A stretch of 64,000 nucleotides of DNA from Antedon mediterranea (Eukaryota; Echinodermata; Crinoidea; Comatulida; Antedonidae): positions 31,377,001-31,441,000 of the forward strand of contig NC_092673.1 of NCBI RefSeq assembly GCF_964355755.1, in the 5' to 3' direction. The stretch's first letter is position 1, and every line of letters starts with the position of its first letter. Below are positions 1 through 10,499 of this stretch, piece after piece. A model generated the notes under the pieces. The model made no database searches, had not been told where the DNA came from, and worked only from the letters and a program-made list of their open reading frames with translations. The translations under genes and the position numbers were made by a program.

Positions 1-185
1 CGGACCATATTTGGCGGCCAAAAACAGTCCTACTGCCCGGACCGATTTTATCCAGGCCGGACCAGTTTTGGCGGCCAAAATTGGTCCGGCCGGACAGGTT
101 TTCGCAGCCATAAATGGTCCCCCGGACTGATTTTGGCAGCCAAAACTGGTCCGCCGGACCGATTTTGGCCCGGACTGATTTTGGT
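1..185. repeat. Imperfect tandem repeat rich in GGCCAAAA/GGACCG
   Basis: The first 185 bases consist of decayed copies of a unit of about 20-40 bp that alternates GGACCGATTTTGG with GGCCAAAA. The copies differ in spacing and sequence. The array may continue before the window start. No gene is visible in it. Confidence 0.8.
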
Positions 186-2517
186 GTGACAGGTACCTGG
201 GTTCTAGGTACTTTAAAGTACACATAAGCCAGATGTGTACACTGGACCTCCAGTTTAAGTCCACATATCAGAGAAGAATTCTACCACCAGAACAATGAAC
301 CTGTGCGGTATAGCTATGGTTTGCGGCGCCCCTGAGTGAACCGCTCTGCCACTCGACTCTAAATACAAAATATCCACAATAATTATAAACACTTAAATAC
401 ATTTGCATACATAAGTAAGTTTGAGATTGCTACTGGGTTGAGATTTCCCAAATTATAACTCCAATCCCCGCTCCAATCGAATCCTCTGTCTCTCAAAAAC
501 ACCAAGTGGTGAAAAGGCGCGCTCGCTGAATGAGTCAAACATCTCAGCCAGAAGAAACATTGCAGATTCATGTACTTCCCAAATTGATTGTTTTACAAAA
601 TTATCAAGTTAGTTGACAACCCTGAGATTTAAAAACATTCAATTTTCTTATTTTAATCACTGATCAGATCACTGAACAAAATATTTTCAAAAATGTTATA
701 GGCCTAGGCTGCCTAGGCATAGGCCTAGGCTTAGATTAGAAAAATATATCATTTTAATTTTTTTCTCCTTTTATTTTTTACTTATTTATCCAACCAATTC
801 AGCCTGTTATTCTATTAATTATTTTTATTTATGATCATATAATATGTATTGTAAGCCGTCACAACAATGACAACACTCTCACTTCAAGCGCCAGTCATTC
901 ATCATCCATGGACCATGGCCAAGGCCACCTTGGCGACCTGTCACTGCTCGCTGGTGTTGGTCACACGCATCACACGGACGATTTTGTGATGCTCGATAAG
1001 AAATTGATTATTTTCTTACCATAATTCTTATCCGCAACAAACTCTACTTCTGATCCTTCATCGTCATTTTCACTTCCATTCTTCTTTCCCATCTTTAAAT
1101 TTTAGCTATCACAACGATGCTATCTCTCCTCCAAATCTAAAGGTATTTCTTTGCCAATGAAAAACAGAACCAAAACAATGTGTGTGTGGTTGTGGTGAGT
1201 GTGATAATTGGTCATTTAAGTAGATGGCGCTCTTTCCAATGGAGATAATGCATTGCAAGCATGCAGCGTATTATATTTTTGACCGAACCGTCATTGATTT
1301 TTTTATTTATTTATTTATTTCAACAATATTTTATGAGAGTGGTCCATCCAGCATCAGCTGATCATTAGGGACCCTAAAAACAATACAAACAGAAAATACA
1401 AAATAAACTATAAAAACACAAAATCAACAGATATAAAAGATAAATATATATATATATATAAATATTTGAATCGTGACGCGTAGATCTCCGGACTGTCTGT
1501 TGGCCTGAGCTACCATTTTTGACCAAATATAATATATAATTTAATATAAAAGTTTGATAGGCGAATAAATGTACAATGCAGGGTATTCAGAAATAAATTA
1601 AGATAGAATTAAACAAAGAAAAAATAAGTATAATTTTAAATATTATAAACCTAAACGCACTACAAAATGTAGTTGCTATTTGGTTGATTTCGTACGCGAA
1701 ATAATTAATAAACGCGTAATAATAATTTAAGCTATCTCTCTGTGTGCACTTTATATTATAATAAAATATTTGTAACGTTCCACTTGGACGCAACGCAAGG
1801 GCGTAACCGAACTGCAATTGATTTGACCAATCGTGACGCGGTAGATCCTCGGACTGTCGCTTGCAATTGGTCTTGAGTTGTTGCGTCTATGTCGTTGTTG
1901 CGTCCAAAAGGAGGTTGGCATTTTGTTCGGCCTAAGTTAAATTAACGTCGGCAGATTATTGGAAAATTTAGACTAGAAAATGGCTTTAAAAACTCATAAA
2001 CATTCATTATTCAGCGCACTTGATATAATTACGCCTATAGACCTATATTATATAGTCGGATTCAAAGAGGTTTTCCGTGTGCACCTTGTCTAAATATATA
2101 TCTCTATGATCAAAATAAACCCCAATCTCTAACCCCATGGGGGTCTTTTATGGGCCTTTACAAGATGGCGGCCATAATATTCAAATAGAAGGATTATACA
2201 GATTGGGCAACAACGTTTTTCTGATTATTTTTACCCACTTAAGATATTTAGACAAGTTGCCAACTTTCATCACAAGTTGCACACGGGACCCTATTTTATG
2301 ACATCTTTTTAACCTGAATAATACTATGTAAATTTCAAGATCATGATTAGGCGCGCCTAGTGTTCCATTGATAAGTGTTATTTATCAAAATTCATGTTTG
2401 TATAAAGCCACGGTCAACTAACCTACGATTTAGATCTAGCAAAATCATTGTAGATTTCAGCAGTAGGCTAGCGTAGAAGAATTTGGACATACTACAACCT
2501 TTACAAGGAAAACAATT
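186..2517. other. Intergenic sequence upstream of the first ACADM-like gene
   Basis: No coding exon can be supported here. It contains a GGCCTA-rich patch near 700-735, TTTATT and TA microsatellites (1310-1320, 1444-1460), and a decayed inverted-repeat element at about 1775-1925. The promoter of the dehydrogenase gene starting at 2518 should lie in the right-hand part, but I see no TATA box or other decisive signal. Confidence 0.5.
1775..1925. mobile_element. Decayed inverted-repeat element, family with 25371-25552
   Basis: The left part reads GTTCCACTTGGACGCAACGC and the right part ends in TTGCGTCCAAAAGG, which is roughly the reverse complement. The same words (GGTTCCCACT, GACGCAACGCAA, TTGACCAATC) occur in the better preserved element at 25371-25552. 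I infer a non-autonomous DNA transposon. It has no coding capacity. Confidence 0.45.
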
Positions 2518-5500
2518 ATGATGAATTATTCATTGAAGTGTTTAAGGGTAAGTCGAAGTTGTCTCATTTAATTACCCCTATTAATAAGTGGACACCTTCG
2601 CCACAGTGTCTCCTTAAAAAGGATGTCCCATGGGTTGACCATATATGCCTATTATTTAAAAACGATTTCCCCTATTCTTTTTACAGGAAGGGTGTCCCCT
2701 GAAATAGTGTCCCAAATAATTATTTTCGCGGGAAAGTTCCCCGTAATGAATGTCCCTGAATAAGGGTGTTCCAAAGAGGTGGTCCTACCATGGAGGTATA
2801 TATATATATACTGATGAAGGGCTAGTGTTGCCCGAAAGCTCTGCTAACTTTTCTGGCTGTTTACTTTATCGTTTAGATTTAGCTTTTCACTTTTTATTTT
2901 TGTATCTCCATTGAGATCCAGCCACTGATACCCACAGCATTGTCATTTTTTTCAATAATTTACCTTTGGATTTATATATATATATATATATATATATAAA
3001 CACAACAGGCATAGAAATAAATTCCAAACCGCCCGGTGATACACTGAAAATTATTTAATTAAAACACAACAGGCAAAGAACATTAATTCGAAACCGCCCG
3101 GTGATATACTGAAATTTAATTAATTTGAAACGATAAAGATGAGGAAATCTATGAGAATGAGAAAAAGTCGCCCCAACCGAGACTCGAACTCGGACCGCCT
3201 GCTTGATTTACAGTATATATATATATATATATAGAGTTCGAGTCTCGGTTGGGGCGACTTTTTCTCATTCTCACAGATTTCCTCATCGTTATCGTTTCAA
3301 ATTAATTAATTAAATTTCAGTATATCACTGGGCGGTTTAGAATTAATGTTCTGTGCCTAATTTGTTTATAATTTATTTCCTCCATGGTACTACTGTCTTC
3401 CACCACCACATGTATTGTAAGAATTTCGTTTTATTAGACTTGTCCATTCTGAGTTGACCACTAGTATTTCCATAAGTTTACTTATTTCAGTTTGTCAATA
3501 GAACCCTAAAGAGAAATGTAATGAGCTGATTACACTAAAAACGATATATTGTGATGTTAGTTTTCCGTTCTTTTTGTTTTTTTTACTTTAAATGTTAAAT
3601 TTTGAATGACATTTTAAAGGTATTTGCACCAAGATGCCACCCCTCTCGTTTAGCATCATCTTCATCTCAGGGAATGTGTTTTGGTAAGTAGGTCTTTATT
3701 TAAAATAAATAAAACAGCACAACGACGACTTTATAGTTAAATTGATAAAAGTAAAATGAATATGGGTTTGCATGTCTATATTAACAGGGACAGGTTCTTA
3801 TTGCTAAATTTACCCTGTTGCTTGCTGCATTGCATTTTCCAGAATGTATGTGAGGCTCAGCACCGTTTGGATCATCAGAACATGCTGATATATATTAAGG
3901 AACCAATAGTAGGATGAAAAAATGCTCACATGCTTAGCTATGAGTATGAGTCAATGTTCAGTTCATAACCTAGGCCCTACTTGCTTCACTATTGCGACAA
4001 GAACATTTTGTGGTCAATTGTTGACCCAGCTGTGAGGACATGTGTTAGGCCTACAGTATTCCAAAGTCTATCTAGTTCGCGTCCATCCTTGATAAAATAA
4101 TCGGTTATTATATCATAAAATAAACTGTAGATTTTGTTATCATAAAAAATAGGGCTGTATGGCATATAAATTTACATAACCTTCTCACAATAATAGGTCA
4201 GGGCCTAGTTTTTAGTTCGATAAATAAGCCTAGGTTTTGCAAGAATCTGGGCACTAGTGGGCACAAAGTAGGCCTACATTCTTTCTTTCTATTTAAACAA
4301 GAACAAAAAGAAGTGTTAAAGGGAGATTAAGCAACCACTTATCAATAATTTAATCAAAACTATTTTCTCAAAATCTGCATCTTGAGTATGCAACAGGAAC
4401 GCCATAAATTTAATATTAAGCTCTGTCTACACTACCGTTACTATCAAACTTTATGTGACAATAATGTGCCCATATATGGACACGATAATGTCATATCACT
4501 ATAATTTGGAATATCACACTTAATTTGTTGTCACATAAAGTTTGATAATGCATTAAAACAAATCATATAGAAGTCACTCTTTAGTACCTCAGCTCATTTT
4601 TTTAGGAAATAAATGTTATTTTGATTGATTGCTTGAACTAAAGTATGTGATGTTTGATAGACCGTCTTTGATAAAAATTAATTTATGTCGCTTAATGTGT
4701 TTATGTTTTTACTCATCAACTCAATTACATTAAGGCCAACTCAGACAGCGTCGTACGACGAGGTCCGGCGAGTCGTCTCGATTGGCTGGAGAAAATTAAA
4801 CATGTTTAAAGTTCTCGCGACGACCTAAAAACTACGCCCGACGTCAAGACGCTTTATCGGCGTACGACGCTGTCCGAGTTGGCCTTAATGTTTCAAAGTT
4901 ATGTTCATAACAAACATTTAACTTGTATTTTTACTTACAGAGCTATCAGACGAACAATTGGAATATCAAAATTTGGCGCGAAAGTTCACTCGTGAAGAAA
5001 TCATACCGAACGCGGCGTATTATGACAAAACCGGAGAGGTACGCATCATCTTGTTATTCTTAGGCCTAATTATTAATAGCATGCAGGAAAACCCGAAATA
5101 ATGCAGTATATTACTATCATGTTGCTTTAATTTCCCTGTAAATTATTATATTTATATTTAGCGCTCAGAGTACTGCAGAAAATGCATTTTACTGGCGCTG
5201 CAGGAAAAATAAATCTAATAATTAGTAAGTCTTGAGTGTTTGTTTGATTACAACTTTTGTAAAACAATTTCATATTCAACACGCCTGTTTTAATTTTATA
5301 ACAATCGTGTTTTAGTTTCCATGGGATATTGTTAACAAAGCATTCGATGTTGGTTGTATCAACACCAGTATACCAAGTGAATACGGTAAGTATAGGCCTA
5401 CACAAATGTATCCGTTCTCATGACTTGCGTTGTGCTCTAAATGCTATGAAATGTAATAGGCCTCGGCCTTATAAGTTATTTACACAGCTAATTAGTTTGT

Positions 5501-8500
5501 TGGGTGGTCAACAAAATGTACCTACCCGGGTAAATAAATAAGCCTGCAAACGAGCCGCGTAACGACCTTCTCCTACAATTCGATAGCTGATGTTTCCTAA
5601 ATATCTGAACTAAGAGAGATTATTTGGGGAGTTAAGTTCAGTTATAAGTAGAAAGCAAACAGTCTCTAGGATTTTCAGAGAAGGTTATTTGAGAAAAATT
5701 TCGTCAACAGGTCCTAAGTGTCCCTGTTCTCAAGTTTTTTTTATTTTGTTTTTTCCTAAACGTAACGTAACTTATACATCACTTACTTATTACATCATTT
5801 TTACTTATTATTACTTATTACATTATTATTACTTATTATTATACCAATTAATTTATTTACACAAGCCTGATAGTTCAAGTATTCCAGTTCCTTCCGGAAA
5901 ACTTCAAGCTAAATGGATAGGTCCCTTTGCTATCCATTTTATTTTAGACCGTACACATTACACATTATGTACATTAGACGGACAGGTTCTACAGGACGTT
6001 TTCAATTATAATAGATTGAAACCCGCATTTATTAAAAGTTCTTCAGAAAATTAAAGCAGAAGTTATTGACTAAAGAAAAATCTGAAACTGTTAATATACC
6101 TCAATGTTATTTTACTGATGAAACAGGTACTGAGATTACATTTCAGACTGATGAACATCACGTTTACAGTCGATCATGAAAATACTGATATGATAGATAT
6201 TAATGCTTATGTTGCTTTGTCTGAATCTAATGATGGTTTAGCCGCACCTATAGCACTGACTCAGTCCCAAAAGTTAACTTTGATAAATACATTTGAGGAT
6301 ATTCCTCAAACAAGTATTGAGTTCATGAAAGCTAGATTTAAAGATGGTAGACTTCAAGTATTAGTTAAATTGTCTACAAATGTTTTATATTGGTGGAATA
6401 TTGACCAGTATTTAGATTCTATCCCAGTTGTTAAAGCGATTTTGCTCAATAACATTATTTTGTGCATAGGTTCTCCACGCAAGTATGTTAGAAAAATATA
6501 TGGTTCATAATGAGATTCTTAGAATAATTTTTTTTTAAATATTGATGGAAGTTATTTGACTATACAGGTTTTCCCGTTCACTTAGTGAAAGATATAGTTG
6601 TTATGAGTTTTAGCATCGCAAGTATTTACACTATTGGGATAAGAGCGAGTAGTTTACTTGTACGACGAAAGAATTCTATCTACACTCGTTTCTTTGGGCT
6701 CCCCAGTACATTATTATCTTGCTGATACCTATACTATAATAATGATAGTCGTTTATTGTATATTTGCTCCATCATGTTTAGTTCGATTCGCGATATCATA
6801 CTTCCGCTTTTTGATATTATCGCAAAAATGGCGTAAAGCGTATCGATCAATGGATGTTGTTAAAAACAGTTGTTTTAACCCACTTTTCTCTTTTATAATG
6901 TTTATGATGTTTAAGATGTTTACAGTTTACTGGTGTTTTCTTAGAGTTCTTTGAACTTCTGATTTTCCAAGCAAAATCACATTTTTCAGGAGGATGTCAT
7001 GTTATTGAAAACACCTAATATAATACTGTAACATACATGTCTGAACAACACCCCTGGATGACTTGTTTTGACATATTCTTGTCTGGCTGACTGCCTTGAA
7101 TGGTGTTTACCCGCGTATAGTTGGGACCCAGACAGTGGCTTGTTACTAATAATAGTCTAGTATAATAATTGTTAAACACTCTCACTTTGACTCTCACTCA
7201 GGAGAGATTGCAGAGAAAGAACCAGGAGATAGACAATAAATGACAGATCACTTATGATTGTCTATAATGTTATTATTAATACTAATAGTCTGCAGAGTAC
7301 AATAACATCTAATCATAATATTACTTATTACATCATTATTACTTATTATTACTTTACATCAGCATGCAATTGGCAACAACATCATTTTAGCGCTCATGAT
7401 CATAAACTCGACGATTAAAAGATTGTTATAAGCTTCAACTCAATCAACTTTCTTAATGTAAAATGGACATGTTCATCTTCAACACCAGTTTGAAATATTA
7501 ATGTTTCTCGATTCAATGGTTATTGCATGTTAGGTGGACCTGGACTCGGTGTTTTTGGATGCAGTCTTATCGCAGCCGAACTTGCATACGGATGTTCTGG
7601 TGTGCAGTTGGTTCTTGAGGGTAACACTTTGACGGTAAGTGCGATGACGTTACTGGTGTAAAGCTATCAAATTTTATGTGACCAAACAAAAATGTGATAT
7701 TTCCACGTATGAACACGATGACGTCATATAACTACCATATTTGAGCACATCACATTTTTTTGACAAACTAGTAAGAAGCTATAGTTAACAAGTATGTGGT
7801 AGACATTTAAGTAATCCTGCCTCATATATTACTTTTGCCTTTTTCCCGTAAATTGGCGAAACAAGTTATATGGCATAATTATATTAATATCCCATTAGAT
7901 GAAAATGTTGCCAGAACACTTGTCAAAATCAATTTGACGAAGTATTTATTTAGTAATATGTAAGTTGATTTTGCAGGCATCACCAATCATCATAGGTGGA
8001 ACAGAAGAACAGAAAAAGGAGTATCTTGGAAGACTGACATCTGAACGAGTATTTATGGTAATGTCTCCTTGTAACTACCCAGAGCTTGATTGATTCTTTT
8101 TGCAATAGTAACTCCATTGGTATGTAATCTCCGTTTAATGTGTTTGATAACTTGTCATTCTATTACTGTTTGTTCTTTAGTCGTATGCCGTCACTGAACC
8201 TGGTGCAGGTTCTGACGTCAGTGGAATAAAAACAAGAGCTGAAAAGAAAGGCGATGAGTACGTTTTGAACGGAAGTAAAATGTGGATAACGAATTCTGGT
8301 GTTGCTGAAAGCTTCTTTGTTTTGACACGGACGGCTGAAGATCCAAAGACATCTGCTGGTAAAGCATTTACAGCTTTCATGGTTGATGCAAAAACCCCCG
8401 GTCTGACAGTTGGAAGAAAGGTTAGTAGACCACTCTGTTGAAAAGCAATAGAACCATGGGTCGTTCGGCTTAAAAACCTCTGGTTTGATAGTTAGAAGTA

Positions 8501-10278
8501 AGGTTAGTAGCCCACTCTGGAAAGAAGCAATGGAACCATGCTTCTTTTTCGGCGTAAAAACCTCCGGTCTGACAGTTCATGGAAGAAAGGTTAGTAGACT
8601 ACTATGGAAAGAATATTAGCAATGGAACCATGGGTCTTTCGGCGTAAAAACTCCTGGTCTGACATTTGGGAGAAAGGTTAGTAGACCACTCTGTTGAAAA
8701 GCAATGGAGCCATGGTTCTATGTCGTAAAAACCCTGGTCTAAAAGTTGGAAGAAAGGTTACCAAACCACTCTGGTAAAAAGAAACACTGGAACCATGGTT
8801 CTTTCGACGTAAAAACCCCTGGTCTGACAGTTGGGAGAATGGTTAGTAGACAACTCTGTTGAAAAGCAATGGAGCCATGGTTCTTCGTCGTAAAGAAAGA
8901 AATTCATAAAGAAATTTTAGTAGACCCTTTGGAAGGAAGCAATGGAATCCTTTTCGACGTAAAAACTCCTGACAGGGTAGAAGAAATGATTAGGAGTTTA
9001 GAACCATAATGGTTATTATTTCAAATGATTTCCAAAAGATTAAAGGAAGAAACTAAAGTATTAATAACTTTGTTAATTAGGAGGATAACATGGGTCAACG
9101 AACCAGCGATACTCGTGGGATTACATTCGAAGACGCAGTTGTACCAAAAGAGAATGTACTCGGCGGTGAAGGAAATGGCTTCAAACTCGCAATGAAGGCG
9201 TTTGATAGAACAAGACCGATTGTAAGTTGGATATTTGAGGGCATATTGTAGTATGGGAAATAATTTAACTGCATTGTGGGAAATAAATTGTTAGCATTGA
9301 TTATGGTATATCGAATGGTTGGGAGATGGATGAATGAATTACTATAGTATGAAAACAATTGAAATGTCCATATGACCTTATTATTATTTAATTGTATAGA
9401 GTTGTTGAATGTATGCACGAAACTGACGAGTAGATAATTTCTTCGCACATAATTTAGCTTACTTAAAGTTTAATCTTACTCAAAAGCAATATAATAATTA
9501 TTGTAAACATTCATAACTCTTTAAAATGTAAAAGGTTGCAGCTGCTGCCACAGGTGTTGCCAAAAGAGCTCTAGACGAATCAGTCAAATATTCGCTTCAG
9601 AGAAAAACAATGGGTGTCTTTATTGCTGAGGTAATTTTTTAAAATTTTTTGCCAAAACGTTGATTGTCATAAAAACTACGTAGGAAAGAGAGGGGTTCTG
9701 TAGTAATGAACAACAAAAGAGTGTGGTAATTAGACATCCATTTGAATATGTGCTATTCTGGTCCGGTGTTTCTTTTTTTTCTCTGAAAGTTATGCAATAA
9801 CTACTATTACGTCATCTTTTTTCCATGCAGCATCAAGCGGTCTCTCAGATGTTAGCCAACATGGCAATCGATGTTGAGGCAGCAACATTGTTGATGCTTC
9901 GAGCTGCCCAAGGTACGGATGATGGAATATTGGCACCTTACGACGCGTCTATTGCCAAGGCCTATGCTGCTGACGCTGCCATGAGGTGTTCTACAGATGC
10001 CGTTCAGATTTTTGGCGGGAATGGTTATAATAAAGAATATCCAGTGGAGAAACTTATGAGAGATGCCAAGATTTATCAGGTAGCTATACTTACTGACATC
10101 CTACAATAAGCTATCAATCATTATTCGTGTAGTTTGACAGGGTATGAATATTCATAAAGGTAATTAATATTTTATTGATCTGATTTTTTAAAAACAGATT
10201 TATGAAGGAACGGCACAGATACAGAGACTCATAATTGCAAGAGAGATTTTAATGAAAGCTAAAATGATGAACCAATAA
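2518..10278 (+). CDS. ACADM-like medium-chain acyl-CoA dehydrogenase, paralogue 1 (11 exons)
   Basis: Predicted mitochondrial flavoenzyme that introduces the 2,3-double bond into medium-chain acyl-CoA, the first step of beta-oxidation, and passes electrons to ETF. Exons: 2518-2547, 3620-3683, 4941-5038, 5316-5385, 7534-7634, 7977-8057, 8181-8420, 9081-9221, 9535-9630, 9831-10079, 10198-10278. They join in frame to 1251 bases (416 residues; human ACADM has about 421). The N-terminus is basic, serine-rich and poor in acidic residues, as in a mitochondrial presequence. Acyl-CoA dehydrogenase signatures follow: [46 protein letters not shown] and [10 protein letters not shown], whose glutamate (residue 393) is in the catalytic-base position of this family. 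Compared with the neighbour at 12.6 kb it is more diverged, for example [20 protein letters not shown] where the neighbour has RNTYFAS. It could act on a different chain length; that is inference. Start chosen at the first of two adjacent ATGs. Confidence 0.9.
2800..2950. repeat. Dispersed repeat module A
   Basis: This stretch (GATGAAGGGCTAGTG ... GAGATCCAGCCACTGATACCC) is matched in reverse complement at about 50470-50640, with words such as GTATCAGTGG and GGATCTCAATGGAGATAC. It lies in intron 1 of the ACADM-like gene. It looks like a module of a non-autonomous interspersed repeat and has no coding potential. Confidence 0.6.
3000..3360. mobile_element. Inverted pair of tRNA-related SINE copies
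   Basis: Two copies face each other around a TA microsatellite at about 3215-3230. The left copy carries CGCCCCAACCGAGACTCGAA (3169 onwards) and the right copy its reverse complement, GAGTTCGAGTCTCGGTTGGG (3234 onwards). GTTCGAGTCTC fits the B box of tRNA-derived Pol III promoters. Flanking arms (GAGGAAATCTGTGAGAATGAG, CCCGGTGATATACTGAAATT) also pair. The left arm has a second partial copy at 3000-3060. A related copy lies at about 50670-50760. Together the arms could form a long hairpin in a transcript of intron 1. Confidence 0.6.
4429..4552. mobile_element. Short inverted-repeat element, AGCTCTGTCTACAC family, copy 1
   Basis: It begins AGCTCTGTCTACACTA directly after TTA and has the family core GTGCCCATATATGGACA plus a right arm AAAGTTTGATAATG. 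It is palindromic and non-coding, in intron 2 of the ACADM-like gene. The family has about 13 copies in the window (others near 7663, 36442, 37507, 40337, 42626, 52810, 53000, 53245, 55606, 56579, 60421, 61242). Confidence 0.75.
4728..4890. mobile_element. 163-bp inverted-repeat element (MITE-like)
   Basis: The ends are inverted copies: CATTAAGGCCAACTCAGACA on the left and its near reverse complement TGTCCGAGTTGGCCTTAATG on the right, continuing inward with GCGTCGTACG and CGTACGACGC. The interior is non-coding. A more decayed relative lies at about 22725-22900 in the IQ-motif gene. The class of DNA transposon cannot be fixed from these ends. Confidence 0.75.
5540..7320 (+). mobile_element. 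5'-truncated LTR-retrotransposon remnant in intron 4
   Basis: The stretch holds decayed coding sequence followed by a polypurine-like tract (about 6988-6999) and a probable 3' LTR (7000-7307). The only protein-like part is at about 5859-6052, with a pattern ([10 protein letters not shown], then HYTL, then NRLKPAF) like the C-terminal end of integrase in Ty3/gypsy-type polyproteins. A second open stretch continues at 6118-6510. Stops and frame changes break the reading between them. No gag, protease or reverse transcriptase is visible, and no 5' LTR, so the copy is incapable of movement. It enlarges intron 4 of the ACADM-like gene to about 2.1 kb. Confidence 0.6.
7000..7307 (+). repeat. Probable 3' LTR, about 308 bp
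   Basis: It starts TGTTATTG and ends CAATAACA, an exact 8-base terminal inverted repeat of the TG...CA type. A purine-rich stretch (CAGGAGGATG) stands just before it, where a polypurine tract belongs. With no matching 5' LTR in the window the assignment rests on these two signals and on the integrase-like remnant upstream. Confidence 0.55.
7663..7772. mobile_element. Short inverted-repeat element, AGCTCTGTCTACAC family, copy 2 (partial)
   Basis: It shares the core with the other copies: AGCTATCAAATTTTATGTGA on the left, then GATGACGTCATATAACTACC and GCACATCAC, ending GACAAACTAG. The outer ends are decayed. It lies in intron 5 of the ACADM-like gene. Confidence 0.6.
8389..9000 (+). repeat. 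Tandem array of an approximately 80-bp unit that contains the exon 7 end and 5' splice site
   Basis: The unit begins in the last 32 bases of exon 7 (AAAACCCCCGGTCTGACAGT), runs over the splice donor (GGAAGAAAG then GTTAGTAGAC) and about 50 intron bases (ACTCTGTTGAAAAGCAATGG, then ACCATGGTTCTTTCGGCGT). Copies begin near 8389, 8471, 8555, 8645, 8725, 8809, 8890 and 8957; the last two are degenerate. Several intron copies keep AAAG/GTTAGTA, so they are potential extra splice donors. Only the first copy belongs to the intact exon frame. Confidence 0.85.
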
Positions 10279-10468
10279 ATATTTAAATAAATATGCTTTT
10301 GCTAATTCAGACAGTCCGCCTAAGCTGCTCGTCGAAGAAGAACATTATCAGTCTACCAAACTGCTGTTAAAGAACATTTTCTTACATCACATATAAGTTA
10401 TTTCCGTTTCATTTTAGAAACTGAGTCCATATTAAAGATTACTATTACACCAATGCCATTTTTAAAAG

Positions 10469-10474
10469 AATAAA
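10469..10474 (+). terminator. Candidate poly(A) signal of ACADM-like gene 1
   Basis: AATAAA, 191 bases after the stop codon at 10276-10278. Another AATAAA overlaps the stop itself (10274-10279) and is too close to be likely. Confidence 0.4.
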
Positions 10475-10499
10475 TTTAGTAAAGAATACCGTTTTTTGT

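Noticed and set aside
9095-9448. 117-codon minus-strand open frame over an ACADM-like exon
   Set aside because: It is antisense to exon 9081-9221, whose sense reading is clearly an acyl-CoA dehydrogenase.
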